A DNA stretch of 64,000 bases from an uncultured Clostridium sp. (GCA_937927335.1 CALBDU010000004.1:124001-188000); one strand, 5' to 3'; positions 33,383-43,233 are shown, numbered from the stretch's first letter. Made by a program: numbers and translations. The notes: generated by a model not told the origin, from the letters alone.

Positions 33383-33398
33383 TCCTGGAGGTGGGAAT

Positions 33399-35420
33399 AT
33401 GGTTACAAATAAAGATATATCAGAAGCTATGGTTATAAAACTTGATAAGGAATTGCCGGAAAAGAAGGAGTTTGCACCTAATATAAGAAGAGCTCCAGAT
33501 AGAGGCTTTACCCTTACCAAAGCCCAGGCTGAAACTGCGTTGAAAAACGCTTTAAGATATGTACCTGGTGAATTTCACGAGATTTTGGCCCCTGAGTTTA
33601 TGGAAGAGCTTAAAACCAGAGGACGTATTTATGGCTATAGATTCAGGCCTGAAGGCAGGATTTACGGCAAGTCCATAGATGAATATAAGGGAAACTGCAT
33701 TGAAGCAAGAGCATTTCAGGTTATGATAGACAATAACCTGGATTTTGAAGTGGCACTTTATCCCTATGAGCTTGTCACTTACGGGGAAACTGGCCAGGTA
33801 TTTCAAAACTGGATGCAGTACAGGCTTGTAAAAAAATATTTGGAGGTTATGACAGACCATCAGACCTTGGTTATCGAATCAGGACATCCAGTGGGGCTTT
33901 TCAGCTCAAAGCCGGAAGCCCCCAGGGTAATAATTACAAATGCACTGATGGTAGGTATGTTTGACAACCAGCATGACTGGCATTATGCCATGCAGATGGG
34001 TGTGGCCAACTATGGTCAGATGACTGCTGGTGGATGGATGTATATAGGCCCTCAGGGTATTGTCCATGGAACTTATAATACAATACTTAACGCTGGCAGG
34101 CTGAAGCTTGGAGTTGCAGGTGATGAGGACTTGAAGGGACACATTTTTGTATCCTCAGGGCTTGGAGGCATGAGCGGTGCTCAGCCAAAAGCTGCAGTTA
34201 TAGCAGGTGCTGTGGGAATAATTGCTGAGGTGGACTATTCAAGAATTCAGACAAGGCATAACCAGGGCTGGGTAGACAAGGTATCCTCAAATCTGGACGA
34301 GATATTTGATATTGCTGAGGAATACGTAGCCAGAAAGGAAGCTGTATCAATAGCCTACCATGGCAACATTGTGGACCTCCTTGAATATGCAGTAAAAAAC
34401 CACAGGACAATTGAGCTTTTATCAGACCAGACCTCCTGTCATGCGGTATATGACGGTGGCTACTGCCCTCAGGGCATAACCTTTGAGGAAAGGACAAGAC
34501 TTTTAAAGGAAGACAGGGAAAAATTCAATGAGCTTGTAGATAAATCCCTTACCCGTCACTTTGAGCTAATCAAGGCTTTGGTTGAGAGAGGCACCTACTT
34601 CTTTGACTACGGCAACGCCTTTATGAAGGCTGTATATGATGCAGGTGTTATGGAAATATCGAAAAACGGAGTGGATGAAAAGGACGGATTTATTTTCCCA
34701 TCCTATGTTGAAGATATAATGGGTCCCGAGCTTTTTGACTTCGGCTACGGGCCCTTCAGATGGGTGTGCTTAAGCGGAAACCACGAGGATTTGATAAAAA
34801 CCGACCACGCAGCCATGAGCTGCATTGACCCTGACAGGAGAGCCCAGGACAGGGATAACTATGTGTGGATCAGGGATGCTGAAAAGAATAAGCTGGTGGT
34901 TGGAACCCAGGCCAGGATACTGTACCAGGATGCTTATGGAAGAATGAGTATAGCCCTGAAATTTAATGAAATGGTGAGGAATGGTGAAATAGGCCCTGTG
35001 ATGCTTGGCCGTGATCATCATGATGTCAGCGGAACGGACTCACCCTTTAGGGAAACCTCAAATATTAAAGATGGAAGCAATATAATGGCGGATATGGCTG
35101 TACAGTGCTTTGCAGGCAACGCTGCAAGAGGAATGAGCTTAGTTGCTCTTCATAACGGCGGCGGTGTGGGCATAGGAAAAGCAATAAACGGAGGCTTTGG
35201 GCTAGTTCTTGACGGCAGCTCCAGAATCGATGAAATAATCAAATCAGCCATGCTTTGGGATGTTATGGGCGGAGTGGCAAGAAGAGCCTGGGCCAGAAAC
35301 GAAAATTCCATAGCTACCAGCATGGAATACAATAATAAGAATAAAGAAACAGACCACATTACTCTGCCTTTTATAACTGATGAAAAGCTGATAAGAGAAG
35401 TAATAGACAAAAGTTTGTAA
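33399..35420 (+). CDS. hutU: Urocanate hydratase (long form)
   Basis: A 673-residue NAD+-dependent enzyme converting urocanate to imidazolonepropionate. Conserved segments are VESGHPVGLF, NYGQMTAGGWMYIGPQGIVHGTY, GGMSGAQPKAA, SDQTSCHAVYDGGY and GRDHHDVSGTDSPFRET. It is about 110 residues longer than Bacillus HutU (about 550), a form found in several anaerobes. GGAGGTGGG precedes the ATG, 16 bases after hutH. Confidence 0.95.
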   Translation: MVTNKDISEAMVIKLDKELPEKKEFAPNIRRAPDRGFTLTKAQAETALKNALRYVPGEFHEILAPEFMEELKTRGRIYGYRFRPEGRIYGKSIDEYKGNCIEARAFQVMIDNNLDFEVALYPYELVTYGETGQVFQNWMQYRLVKKYLEVMTDHQTLVIESGHPVGLFSSKPEAPRVIITNALMVGMFDNQHDWHYAMQMGVANYGQMTAGGWMYIGPQGIVHGTYNTILNAGRLKLGVAGDEDLKGHIFVSSGLGGMSGAQPKAAVIAGAVGIIAEVDYSRIQTRHNQGWVDKVSSNLDEIFDIAEEYVARKEAVSIAYHGNIVDLLEYAVKNHRTIELLSDQTSCHAVYDGGYCPQGITFEERTRLLKEDREKFNELVDKSLTRHFELIKALVERGTYFFDYGNAFMKAVYDAGVMEISKNGVDEKDGFIFPSYVEDIMGPELFDFGYGPFRWVCLSGNHEDLIKTDHAAMSCIDPDRRAQDRDNYVWIRDAEKNKLVVGTQARILYQDAYGRMSIALKFNEMVRNGEIGPVMLGRDHHDVSGTDSPFRETSNIKDGSNIMADMAVQCFAGNAARGMSLVALHNGGGVGIGKAINGGFGLVLDGSSRIDEIIKSAMLWDVMGGVARRAWARNENSIATSMEYNNKNKETDHITLPFITDEKLIREVIDKSL

Positions 35421-35438
35421 TTGAAAGGACTGACGAAA

Positions 35439-36344
35439 ATGAACGAGGTTAAGAAGATTATTGAATGTGTACCAAATTTCAGTGAGGGAAGAGATCTTTT
35501 AAAAATAGAAAAAATAATCAATCCCTTTAGAGGAAAAGATGGCGTTAAGCTTCTGGATTATAAAAGGGATAAGGATCATAACCGTGTGGTGGTAACAGTA
35601 GTTGGAGAACCAGAGGCTGTTAAAAATGCTGTTATAGAAGCGGCAGGAATTGCTGCTGAGGTTATAGACCTCAGAGTTCACCAGGGAGAGCATCCTAGAA
35701 TGGGAGCCACTGATGTAATCCCGTATATTCCCATAAAAAATGTTACCATCGAGGAAGCTGTGGAACTTGCAAAAGACACAGCAAAAGAGATATCTGAAAA
35801 ATATAATATTCCTATATTCCTTTATGAGAAAGCGGCATCAAGCCCTGCCAGAGAAAATCTTGCAACGGTTCGAAAAGGCCAGTTTGAAGGCATGAATGAA
35901 AAAATGAGCAAACCTGAGTGGAAGCCGGATTATGGACCATCCAGCGTCCACCCATCAGCAGGAGCTACAGCAGTAGGTGTAAGGATGCCTCTAATAGCCT
36001 TTAATGTAAATCTGGACACTGATAACCTTGAAATTGCAAAAAAAATTGCCAATAACGTAAGATTTATCGGAGGAGGCTTAAGATATTGCAAGGCTCTTGG
36101 AGTGGAACTTAAGGAACGTGGCATCGTGCAGGTTTCCATGAATATGACGGATTACACAAAAACAGCCCTTTACCGTTCCTTTGAGCTTATTAAAATAGAA
36201 GCAAGAAGATATGGCGTCAATGTAATTGGAAGTGAAGTTATCGGTTTGCTGCCAATGGAGGCTTTGATTGATACAGCGGTTTATTACCTGGGGGTTGAAG
36301 ACTTTTCCATGGACCAGGTGCTGGAAACCAGAATAATGGAGTAG
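35439..36344 (+). CDS. ftcD: Glutamate formimidoyltransferase
   Basis: A 301-residue enzyme that moves the formimino group of N-formimino-glutamate to tetrahydrofolate. It starts with VPNFSEGRD and has RVHQGEHPRMGATDVIPYIP, with the catalytic histidine region; the C-terminal part has FIGGGLRYCKALG. Only the transferase half is present; in vertebrates it is fused to the cyclodeaminase, which is a separate gene here (37617). The start at 35439 is preferred over TTG 35421, since AAGGAC lies at the right distance. HutG-type formiminoglutamase is absent, so one-carbon units go to folate. Confidence 0.95.
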   Translation: MNEVKKIIECVPNFSEGRDLLKIEKIINPFRGKDGVKLLDYKRDKDHNRVVVTVVGEPEAVKNAVIEAAGIAAEVIDLRVHQGEHPRMGATDVIPYIPIKNVTIEEAVELAKDTAKEISEKYNIPIFLYEKAASSPARENLATVRKGQFEGMNEKMSKPEWKPDYGPSSVHPSAGATAVGVRMPLIAFNVNLDTDNLEIAKKIANNVRFIGGGLRYCKALGVELKERGIVQVSMNMTDYTKTALYRSFELIKIEARRYGVNVIGSEVIGLLPMEALIDTAVYYLGVEDFSMDQVLETRIME

Positions 36345-36348
36345 CGCT

Positions 36349-37623
36349 ATGGGATACAGATTGTTGATAAAAAACGCCAGTGAGCTTGTGACCTGCAGCG
36401 GCTTTAAGGCAAAGCAGGGCAAGGATATGAATGACCTTCATATAATCAAGGACGGAGCTGTTATAATAGAAGATGGCATAATCAGTGCTGTGGGAGAAAC
36501 CAGTGATTTATTGAACCAGGTCAGCCTTGAGGAATTTGACCAGATAATTGATGCCAGGGAAAAGGCGGTAATGCCAGGTTTTGTTGATTCCCATACCCAC
36601 TTTGTGTTTGGTGGCTACAGGGCTGAGGAATTTTCCTGGAGACTTCGTGGAGACAAGTATATGGACATAATGCAGAGGGGCGGCGGTATTGCAAACACTG
36701 TGAAAGCCACCAGGGAAGCTGCAAAGGAAAAGCTTTTCCAGGAGGGTATAAAAAGGCTTAACTCTATGCTTTCCTTTGGAGTTACTACAGTGGAAGGGAA
36801 AAGCGGCTACGGGCTGGATCTGGATACTGAATTAAAGCAGCTTCAGGTAATGAAGGAGTTAAACGGGTGTCACCCGGTGGATGTAGTGCCTACCTTCCTT
36901 GGAGCCCATGCAGTACCACCGGAGTTTTCTGGAAGAGGCGATGATTATATAGATTTTATGATGGAAAAGGTACTGCCTTTGGTAAAAGAAAAGGCTTTAG
37001 CAGAATTCTGCGATGTGTTTTGTGAAAATAATGTTTTTTCTGTAGAACAGTCAAGGAAGCTGCTGTCAAAGGCAAAGGAAATGGGCTTTTCCCTGAAGCT
37101 TCATGCTGATGAAATAGTTCAACTGGGAGGAGCAGAGCTGGCTGCAGAGCTCAAAGCTGTATCAGCAGATCATTTGCTCCAGGCATCTGACAAAGGTATA
37201 GAAGCCATGGCTGAAAAGGAAGTGGTTGCTACCTTGCTGCCATGTACCGCCTTCAGCTTGAGGGAAAGCTTCGCCAGGGGCAGAAAAATGATTGACAGCG
37301 GATGTGCTGTTGCCTTGGCATCAGATTTCAACCCCGGCAGCTGCTTTACAGAATCAATAGCTCTGGTATTTGCACTGGCTTGCATTCAGATGAATCTAAC
37401 CATTGAGGAAGCTGTAACGGCACTTACTATAAACGGTGCAGCAGCCGTGAACAGGGCTGATAAAATTGGAAGCATCGACGTGGGAAAAAGAGGAGACATA
37501 ATTATCCTTGAATTCCCTTCCTATAAGTTTATACCATACCATGTAGGTGTCAGCACTGTAGAAAAGGTAATAAAGTCCGGAAGGCTCGTTTACGACAAAG
37601 AAAGAGGTGGCTTAATATGTTAG
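36349..37623 (+). CDS. hutI: Imidazolonepropionase
   Basis: A 424-residue amidohydrolase opening imidazolonepropionate to N-formimino-L-glutamate. Metal-binding DSHTHFVFGG (~78), the KLHADE histidine region and the late Asp in LASDFNPGSC are intact. It starts 4 bases after ftcD and overlaps fchA by 7. The position between the two folate-linked genes shows the pathway is one transcript. Confidence 0.96.
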   Translation: MGYRLLIKNASELVTCSGFKAKQGKDMNDLHIIKDGAVIIEDGIISAVGETSDLLNQVSLEEFDQIIDAREKAVMPGFVDSHTHFVFGGYRAEEFSWRLRGDKYMDIMQRGGGIANTVKATREAAKEKLFQEGIKRLNSMLSFGVTTVEGKSGYGLDLDTELKQLQVMKELNGCHPVDVVPTFLGAHAVPPEFSGRGDDYIDFMMEKVLPLVKEKALAEFCDVFCENNVFSVEQSRKLLSKAKEMGFSLKLHADEIVQLGGAELAAELKAVSADHLLQASDKGIEAMAEKEVVATLLPCTAFSLRESFARGRKMIDSGCAVALASDFNPGSCFTESIALVFALACIQMNLTIEEAVTALTINGAAAVNRADKIGSIDVGKRGDIIILEFPSYKFIPYHVGVSTVEKVIKSGRLVYDKERGGLIC

Positions 37624-38237
37624 CTGATATGACAATAAAACAGTTTCTTGAGGAAACTGCATCTAATTCCCCGGTGCCTGGAGGCGGCAGTGTTGCAGCT
37701 TTAAGCGCTGCGATTTCTGCAGCTCTGACACAGATGGTGGCAAATCTTACAGTTGGCAGGAAGGATTATCAGCAGGTTCAAAACGATGCTGAAGAAGTAC
37801 TGGTAAATGCTAAGAAAGGGCAGGAGTTTTTTGTTGATTATATGGATAAAGACTCAGATTCCTTTAATAAGGTTATGGGGGCCTTCAGGCTGCCTAAAGC
37901 CACAGAGGAGGAAAAAACTTTAAGAAGCAGTGCTGTGCAGGAAGCCTACAAGGAAGCCGCACTGGTACCCCTTGAAACTGCCCGGGAAGCATATAAAATG
38001 ATGGATATGATTCAATTTGTGGTTGAAAAGGGAAATAAAAATGCTGCATCAGACGGATTGGTTGCTGCCATGCTCTGCAGAACAGCAGTGCTTTCAGCTT
38101 TATACAACGTTAAAATAAATTTAAGCTCCATAAAAGATAGAAGCTTTAAGGAAAAAATAAACACTGAGGTTGATACTATTGAAAAGAATGTAAAGCTAAG
38201 GGAAGAAGAGATTTTGTCAAAGGTAAATTTTTATTAA
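37617..38237 (+). CDS. fchA: Formiminotetrahydrofolate cyclodeaminase
   Basis: A 206-residue enzyme converting 5-formimino-THF to methenyl-THF and ammonia. The conserved PVPGGGSVAALSAA start and the DSDSFNKVMGAFRLPK segment identify it. AGAGGTGG (in the end of hutI) precedes ATG 37617. It closes the hut operon and yields a one-carbon unit usable by folate or acetogenic metabolism. Confidence 0.94.
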   Translation: MLADMTIKQFLEETASNSPVPGGGSVAALSAAISAALTQMVANLTVGRKDYQQVQNDAEEVLVNAKKGQEFFVDYMDKDSDSFNKVMGAFRLPKATEEEKTLRSSAVQEAYKEAALVPLETAREAYKMMDMIQFVVEKGNKNAASDGLVAAMLCRTAVLSALYNVKINLSSIKDRSFKEKINTEVDTIEKNVKLREEEILSKVNFY

Positions 38238-38317
38238 TAAAATGTTATTAAATTTCACATATTAATCAGACCGAAGGGAGATACTATTTTAATATAGATA
38301 GTGCAGAGGTGGTTATT

Positions 38318-38515
38318 ATGTTGGATTTAAGTGTAAAGAACCTGACAGAAGAAAACAATATTCTAAATGATTTTACAGTGAGAGAAAGATTATATGTATT
38401 AAAAAACCTGCTGGATAACGATCTAATAAACAAATTTGAATACAACATTATCAGAAATGATATTTTTACAAGAGAAAAGGTTATTGCACACAAAAACGGG
38501 AGAGCATCAATGTAG
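38318..38515 (+). CDS. Small helical protein of unknown function
   Basis: A 65-residue protein I do not recognise. The middle, RLYVLKNLLDNDLINKFEYNIIR, recalls the short SHOCT-like pattern of a leucine-rich helix followed by an acidic/aromatic helix. No signal peptide or cysteine. AGAGGTGG (38305-38312) is well placed before ATG 38318. Its stop codon lies within a hairpin, so the transcript ends at once. It stands alone between the hut operon and the bofC-like gene. Confidence 0.6.
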   Translation: MLDLSVKNLTEENNILNDFTVRERLYVLKNLLDNDLINKFEYNIIRNDIFTREKVIAHKNGRASM

Positions 38516-38524
38516 ATGCTCTCC
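38499..38524 (+). other. Hairpin overlapping the end of the small gene
   Basis: GGAGAGCATC pairs perfectly with GATGCTCTCC around a 6-base loop. It spans the stop codon (38513-38515) but has no T-run. It may protect the 3' end or slow the polymerase before the true terminator that follows. Confidence 0.6.
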
Positions 38525-38538
38525 ATTATGTTGAAGAT

Positions 38539-38580
38539 CCCTATGATTTTAATTTTAGAAATCATAGGGGTTTAAATTTT
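38539..38580 (+). terminator. Terminator after the small gene
   Basis: CCCTATGATTT pairs with AAATCATAGGG around about 9 bases, followed by GTTTAAATTTT. Confidence 0.75.
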
Positions 38581-38708
38581 CCTTTAAGTGTGTAGAAATT
38601 CAATTAATGTTCAAAATAAACGTGATTATATTCTACATAATTTAAAAAATCCTTCAGGTTTGTATAAAAAATTCAGAAGTGTCCATAATGTTTGTTAGGA
38701 GGGATATT

Positions 38709-39305
38709 ATGGATAAGAGAAAATTAGGTATTGTATTCACCGCATTCATAGGTTTTTGCATTTTCGGCTTAAGCTTTTATTACTGTTGGAATAGATTAAA
38801 TACCATTGGAAATATAAATAAGCCAGCACAGGTAAAAAGCAAGTCCCAGGATGCGCTGTGGGTTCAATCCAAGGTTTATGATATAGTAATGAAGAACACA
38901 AAAATTGTATTTAAAACTAAGTATAATAAATGCGGCACAGTGGTTACAGATATTGTACAGCCTCAGGAAGACCTCACAGGAAAGACCAGAGATGAGCTAA
39001 ACAATATTTATTCGGCAAAAGGCTACAAGGTCAGCACTATGTCCGGGGATATGGTAATTATGGTTAGAGAGCTGGACAGGTATGAGCCCAACAAGTATGT
39101 ATTGGGAATTAAAGATGGATACATTGCCATATATAAAACTGATAAAGACGGGAACATGTTTATTCAGGATGTAAATACTGATATAACTGACATAAAAGCT
39201 TCCAGCCTGAAGGATGAGGATATTAAGCTCCTTACTAAAGGAGACAAATATTTTCAATGCAGCACCAAAGAGGATGCACAGGCTATCCTTGAGGACTATG
39301 AATAG
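38709..39305 (+). CDS. BofC C-terminal-domain-like exported protein
   Basis: A 198-residue protein with an N-terminal membrane helix (~5-28) and an extracytoplasmic region. The end (MVRELDRYEPNKYVLGIKDGYIAIYKTDKDG) matches the BofC C-terminal domain pattern; Bacillus BofC restrains SpoIVB during the sigma K checkpoint. The start at 38709 follows GGAGGG. Its stop codon lies inside a terminator. A sporulation role is plausible but not shown; the domain also occurs in general cell-envelope proteins. Confidence 0.7.
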   Translation: MDKRKLGIVFTAFIGFCIFGLSFYYCWNRLNTIGNINKPAQVKSKSQDALWVQSKVYDIVMKNTKIVFKTKYNKCGTVVTDIVQPQEDLTGKTRDELNNIYSAKGYKVSTMSGDMVIMVRELDRYEPNKYVLGIKDGYIAIYKTDKDGNMFIQDVNTDITDIKASSLKDEDIKLLTKGDKYFQCSTKEDAQAILEDYE

Positions 39306-39322
39306 ATCCTCAAGGATTTTTT
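39285..39322 (+). terminator. Terminator overlapping the end of the bofC-like gene
   Basis: ATCCTTGAGGA pairs perfectly with TCCTCAAGGAT around 11 bases and is followed by TTTTTTG. The left arm is within the coding region. Confidence 0.85.
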
Positions 39323-39388
39323 GTTGAATAAAATATGGTATAATGATAAAGTAATAGATATTAAAATTTTAGTTTGGGAGAGCTGCAT

Positions 39389-39973
39389 ATGTACGAATAT
39401 ATAAAGGGCATTTATACTGGCATGAATAAAGACTATATTGTTGTAGAAAACCAAGGGATGGGCTATAAAATTTATACCTCAGGAAGTACTATGGCAAAGC
39501 TTCCGCAATTAAACGAAGAAATGCTTATATTTGTTCAGCAGATTGTAAGAGAGGATTTTTTAGGGCTCTATGGTTTTTTAACCAAGGAAGAACTGCATAT
39601 GTTCAACCTTCTTTTAACTATAAACGGTGTAGGGGCAAAAGCGGCCCTTTCATTGCTTTCCATATGCAGTGTAACAAATTTGAAATATGCAATTATATCC
39701 AGAGATGAAAAAACAATAGTACGGGCGCCAGGAGTGGGAAAGAAAATTGCACAGAGAATAATCCTGGAACTTAAGGATAAACTCGATACAGGTGAAAATA
39801 TTTTGAACCCTTCTGAAGGACATGCTGCTGCTGATACATCCAGAGAAGCTCTGGAAGCTCTGCTATCACTGGGATATTCTGAGAAAGAGGCAACCCAGGC
39901 TCTAAAGAATGTGGATGAAAATGATTCTTTGGAAAATGTAATTAAGAGCTGTTTACGTCGGTTAATGGGGTAG
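39389..39973 (+). CDS. ruvA: Holliday junction DNA helicase subunit RuvA
   Basis: A 194-residue DNA-binding subunit that recognises four-way junctions and loads RuvB. It has the OB-fold start MYEYIKG and tandem helix-hairpin-helix motifs (LLTINGVGAKAALSLL, RAPGVGKKIAQRIILELKDK). The flexible linker and RuvB-binding domain III are present. ATG 39389 is 8 bases after GGGAG; TTG 39374 is less likely. ruvC is not here, as usual for Firmicutes. Confidence 0.96.
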   Translation: MYEYIKGIYTGMNKDYIVVENQGMGYKIYTSGSTMAKLPQLNEEMLIFVQQIVREDFLGLYGFLTKEELHMFNLLLTINGVGAKAALSLLSICSVTNLKYAIISRDEKTIVRAPGVGKKIAQRIILELKDKLDTGENILNPSEGHAAADTSREALEALLSLGYSEKEATQALKNVDENDSLENVIKSCLRRLMG

Positions 39974-39985
39974 GAGGTAAGTTTT

Positions 39986-40987
39986 ATGGAAGATAGATTT
40001 GTAACACCTGTAAACCTTGCGGGAGAGGATGATTCCGAATACAGTCTAAGACCTTTAAAATTGAAGGAATACATAGGTCAGAAAAAGGTTAAGGAAAAAC
40101 TGGATATCTTTATTAAGGCTGCTAGTAATCGAGCTGAAGCTCTTGACCATGTACTGCTTTACGGCCCTCCGGGTCTTGGTAAAACCACTCTGGCCAATAT
40201 TATTGCCAGGGAAATGAAGGGTACGCTTAAGGTAACCTCCGGTCCGGCAATTGAAAGAGCTGGAGATCTGGCTGCAATACTGACAAGCCTTAACAGCAAT
40301 GATGTGCTTTTTATAGATGAAATTCACAGGCTCAACAGGAGCGTTGAAGAAATACTTTACCCTGCCATGGAGGATTATGCCTTGGATATTGTCATAGGCA
40401 AGGGTGCAGCGGCAAGGTCTATAAGATTGGATCTGCCAAGGTTTACTCTCATTGGAGCAACCACCAGGGTAGGACTTTTGACTTCTCCTTTAAGGGACAG
40501 GTTTGGAATGCTTTGTCCTATGGAATATTATGAAGAGGATGAACTAAAGGAAATTATAATAAGGTCTTCAAAAATTTTAAATGTAGGTATTCATGAAAAT
40601 GCCGCTGTGGAGATAGGAAGAAGATCCAGAGGAACTCCAAGAATAGCTAACAGGCTGTTAAAAAGGGTAAGGGATTATTCAGAGGTCAAGGGAAATGGAA
40701 TAATAGATCTTGATACTGCAAAAAATGCTCTGAAGCTGCTGGATGTTGATAAGGAAGGCTTTGATGGAATAGATAATAAGATATTAAATGCAATAATAGA
40801 TAATTTCCAGGGAGGACCAGTAGGAATTGAAACTCTTTCCTATTTCATAGGGGAGGAACTTGATACAATAGAGGATGTTTATGAGCCGTACCTTCTTCAG
40901 AAGGGATTTATCATAAGGACCCCAAGAGGCAGAATGGCTACAGACAGGGCTTATGAGCATTTGAATAAAACCAGAAAAGGAGAATAG
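39986..40987 (+). CDS. ruvB: Holliday junction branch migration ATPase RuvB
   Basis: A 333-residue AAA+ motor. Walker A is GPPGLGKTTLA (~57), Walker B is FIDEIHRL (~109), with GATTRVGLL sensor and FGMLC segments and the C-terminal winged helix. It works with RuvA in branch migration. 12 bases after ruvA, with TAGGAGG upstream; queA follows 2 bases after the stop. Confidence 0.97.
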   Translation: MEDRFVTPVNLAGEDDSEYSLRPLKLKEYIGQKKVKEKLDIFIKAASNRAEALDHVLLYGPPGLGKTTLANIIAREMKGTLKVTSGPAIERAGDLAAILTSLNSNDVLFIDEIHRLNRSVEEILYPAMEDYALDIVIGKGAAARSIRLDLPRFTLIGATTRVGLLTSPLRDRFGMLCPMEYYEEDELKEIIIRSSKILNVGIHENAAVEIGRRSRGTPRIANRLLKRVRDYSEVKGNGIIDLDTAKNALKLLDVDKEGFDGIDNKILNAIIDNFQGGPVGIETLSYFIGEELDTIEDVYEPYLLQKGFIIRTPRGRMATDRAYEHLNKTRKGE

Positions 40988-40989
40988 TT

Positions 40990-42015
40990 GTGAAGGTTAG
41001 TGACTTTGATTTTTATCTGCCTGAGGAGCAGATAGCCCAGCATCCCCTTTTGCAGAGGGATGAGGCAAGACTTATGGTGCTGGATAAGAATAATGGATCC
41101 ATTGAACATAAAATTTTCAGGGATATAATAGATTATCTGGAGGAAGGCGACTGCCTGGTGCTTAATGATACCAGGGTTCTGCCTGCCAGGCTTTATGGTG
41201 CCAAAGAAGGTTCCGGCGGGAAAATGGAATTTCTTTTATTGAAAAGAAACGATAAGGATGTTTGGGAAACCCTTGTTAAGCCGGGAAAAAGGGCTCAGAT
41301 TGGCTCCAGATTTCTCTTTGGGAACGGAGAGCTTAAGGCTGAAGTAGTTGGTATAGGAGAAGAAGGCAGCAGAATTGTAAAATTCGAATATGACGGCATA
41401 TTTGAGGAAGTCCTGGACAAACTGGGGCAGATGCCTCTGCCTCCCTACATTACAGAAAAACTGGAAGACAAGGAAATGTACCAGACTGTGTATTCAAAGG
41501 AAGAAGGATCAGCGGCAGCACCTACTGCGGGATTACACTTTACTAAGGAACTGTTAAAGAATATTGAGGATAAGGGAGTAAAAATTGCTTATCTCACCCT
41601 TCATGTGGGCCTGGGAACCTTCAGGCCGGTTAAGGTGGAGGATATAAACAGCCATGTTATGCATTCCGAATATTATTCACTGTCAAAGGAGAATGCAGAT
41701 ATTATAAATCAGTGCAAGGACAATGGAAAAAGGGTCATTTCTGTAGGTACCACCTCCACAAGGACACTTGAGACAATTGGGGACGAAAACCACAGGGTAA
41801 GTGAGAGGTCAGGCTGGACGGACATATTCATATATCCTGGCTATAAATTCAAAATAGTGGACGCGCTTATAACAAATTTCCACCTTCCAAAGTCCACCCT
41901 TCTTATGCTTGTTAGCGCTCTGGCGTCAAGGGACATTATAATTAACGCCTACGAAACAGCTGTGAAGGAAAAATACCGTTTCTTCAGCTTTGGAGATGCA
42001 ATGTTTATAAAATAA
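40990..42015 (+). CDS. queA: S-adenosylmethionine:tRNA ribosyltransferase-isomerase
   Basis: A 341-residue enzyme that adds the epoxycyclopentandiol ring from SAM to preQ1 in tRNA, the penultimate queuosine step. IAQHPLLQRDEARLMVLD, LNDTRVLPARL, APTAGLHFT and VGLGTFRPV are conserved. GTG 40990 follows AAAGGAG. It adjoins tgt, the previous step of the same pathway. Confidence 0.96.
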   Translation: MKVSDFDFYLPEEQIAQHPLLQRDEARLMVLDKNNGSIEHKIFRDIIDYLEEGDCLVLNDTRVLPARLYGAKEGSGGKMEFLLLKRNDKDVWETLVKPGKRAQIGSRFLFGNGELKAEVVGIGEEGSRIVKFEYDGIFEEVLDKLGQMPLPPYITEKLEDKEMYQTVYSKEEGSAAAPTAGLHFTKELLKNIEDKGVKIAYLTLHVGLGTFRPVKVEDINSHVMHSEYYSLSKENADIINQCKDNGKRVISVGTTSTRTLETIGDENHRVSERSGWTDIFIYPGYKFKIVDALITNFHLPKSTLLMLVSALASRDIIINAYETAVKEKYRFFSFGDAMFIK

Positions 42016-42102
42016 TTACCAGTATCTGTATTATCTGATATCTGATGTGGCTGTCACCAGCTTGGACACCATCAGTCACGTTAAATTAAAAGGAGAAATG
42101 AA

Positions 42103-43233
42103 ATGTATAAATTATTGAAAAAAGACGGCAACGCCAGAAGAGGAGAATTTAAAACCTGCCACGGCACCATTCAGACTCCGGTATTTATGAATGTGGGAAC
42201 ACTGGCTGCCATTAAAGGAGCAGTTTCCTCCATGGATCTGAAGGAAATTGGCTGCCAGGTGGAATTGTCAAATACATATCATCTGCATCTGAGGCCTGGC
42301 GACAAGGTTGTTAAACAGATGGGCGGACTGCACAAATTTATGAATTGGGACCGGCCCATATTGACTGATTCAGGCGGATTCCAGGTGTTTTCACTGGCCC
42401 ATATAAGAAAGATTAAGGAAGAAGGAGTAAGCTTTAACTCCCATATAGACGGAAGAAAGATTTTTATGGGACCTGAGGAAAGCATGCAGATTCAAAGCAA
42501 TCTGGCATCAACCATTGCTATGGCTTTTGATGAATGTGTGGCTAACCCTTCCCCTTACGAATATGTTAAAAAATCTGTGGATATGACCACCAGATGGCTA
42601 TACAGGTGTAAGGAGGAACTTGACAGGTTAAACAGCCTGCCTGATACCATAAACAAACAGCAGATGCTGTTTGGAATCAATCAGGGAGGCGTGTTTGAAG
42701 ATTTAAGAGTAAACCATGCCAGAGAGATAAGAAAATTAAATCTTGATGGTTATGCCATAGGAGGTCTGGCGGTAGGGGAAACCCATGAGGAAATGTACAG
42801 GATTCTGGATGCGGTAGTACCTGAACTTCCCGAGGATAAGCCAATATATCTCATGGGAGTGGGACTGCCAAGCAACATTCTTGAGGGCGTTGAAAGAGGG
42901 GTTGACTTCTTTGACTGTGTATTGCCTGCCAGGAATGGCAGACATGCTCATGTATTTACGAAATACGGTAAAATTAATTTATTGAATAATAAATTTGAAC
43001 TGGACAGCAGCCCAATAGATGAAGGCTGTAATTGTCCTGCCTGCAGGAATTATTCAAGGGCATATATAAGGCATCTTTTTAAAGCAAAGGAAATGCTGGC
43101 CATGAGACTGTGTGTCCTTCACAATCTTTATTTCTACAATAATATGATGTGTGAAATAAGGGATGCTATCGACGGCGGCTATTTCAAGGATTATAAGGCC
43201 GAAAAGCTGGAGATGTGGCAGGGCAGGGCCTGA
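42103..43233 (+). CDS. tgt: Queuine/preQ1 tRNA-guanine transglycosylase
   Basis: A 376-residue enzyme that swaps G34 for preQ1 in GUN-anticodon tRNAs. LTDSGGFQVFSL (~87-98) carries the catalytic/substrate Asp, DCVLPARNGRHAH the nucleophilic Asp, and CNCPACRNY plus a later His bind zinc. AGGAGAAATGAA precedes ATG 42103. The 87-base gap from queA contains no riboswitch that I recognise. Confidence 0.97.
   Translation: MYKLLKKDGNARRGEFKTCHGTIQTPVFMNVGTLAAIKGAVSSMDLKEIGCQVELSNTYHLHLRPGDKVVKQMGGLHKFMNWDRPILTDSGGFQVFSLAHIRKIKEEGVSFNSHIDGRKIFMGPEESMQIQSNLASTIAMAFDECVANPSPYEYVKKSVDMTTRWLYRCKEELDRLNSLPDTINKQQMLFGINQGGVFEDLRVNHAREIRKLNLDGYAIGGLAVGETHEEMYRILDAVVPELPEDKPIYLMGVGLPSNILEGVERGVDFFDCVLPARNGRHAHVFTKYGKINLLNNKFELDSSPIDEGCNCPACRNYSRAYIRHLFKAKEMLAMRLCVLHNLYFYNNMMCEIRDAIDGGYFKDYKAEKLEMWQGRA

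Noticed and set aside
42016..42102. A preQ1 riboswitch before tgt
   Set aside because: The 87-base gap has no preQ1-I or preQ1-II aptamer pattern that I can recognise, and no terminator.
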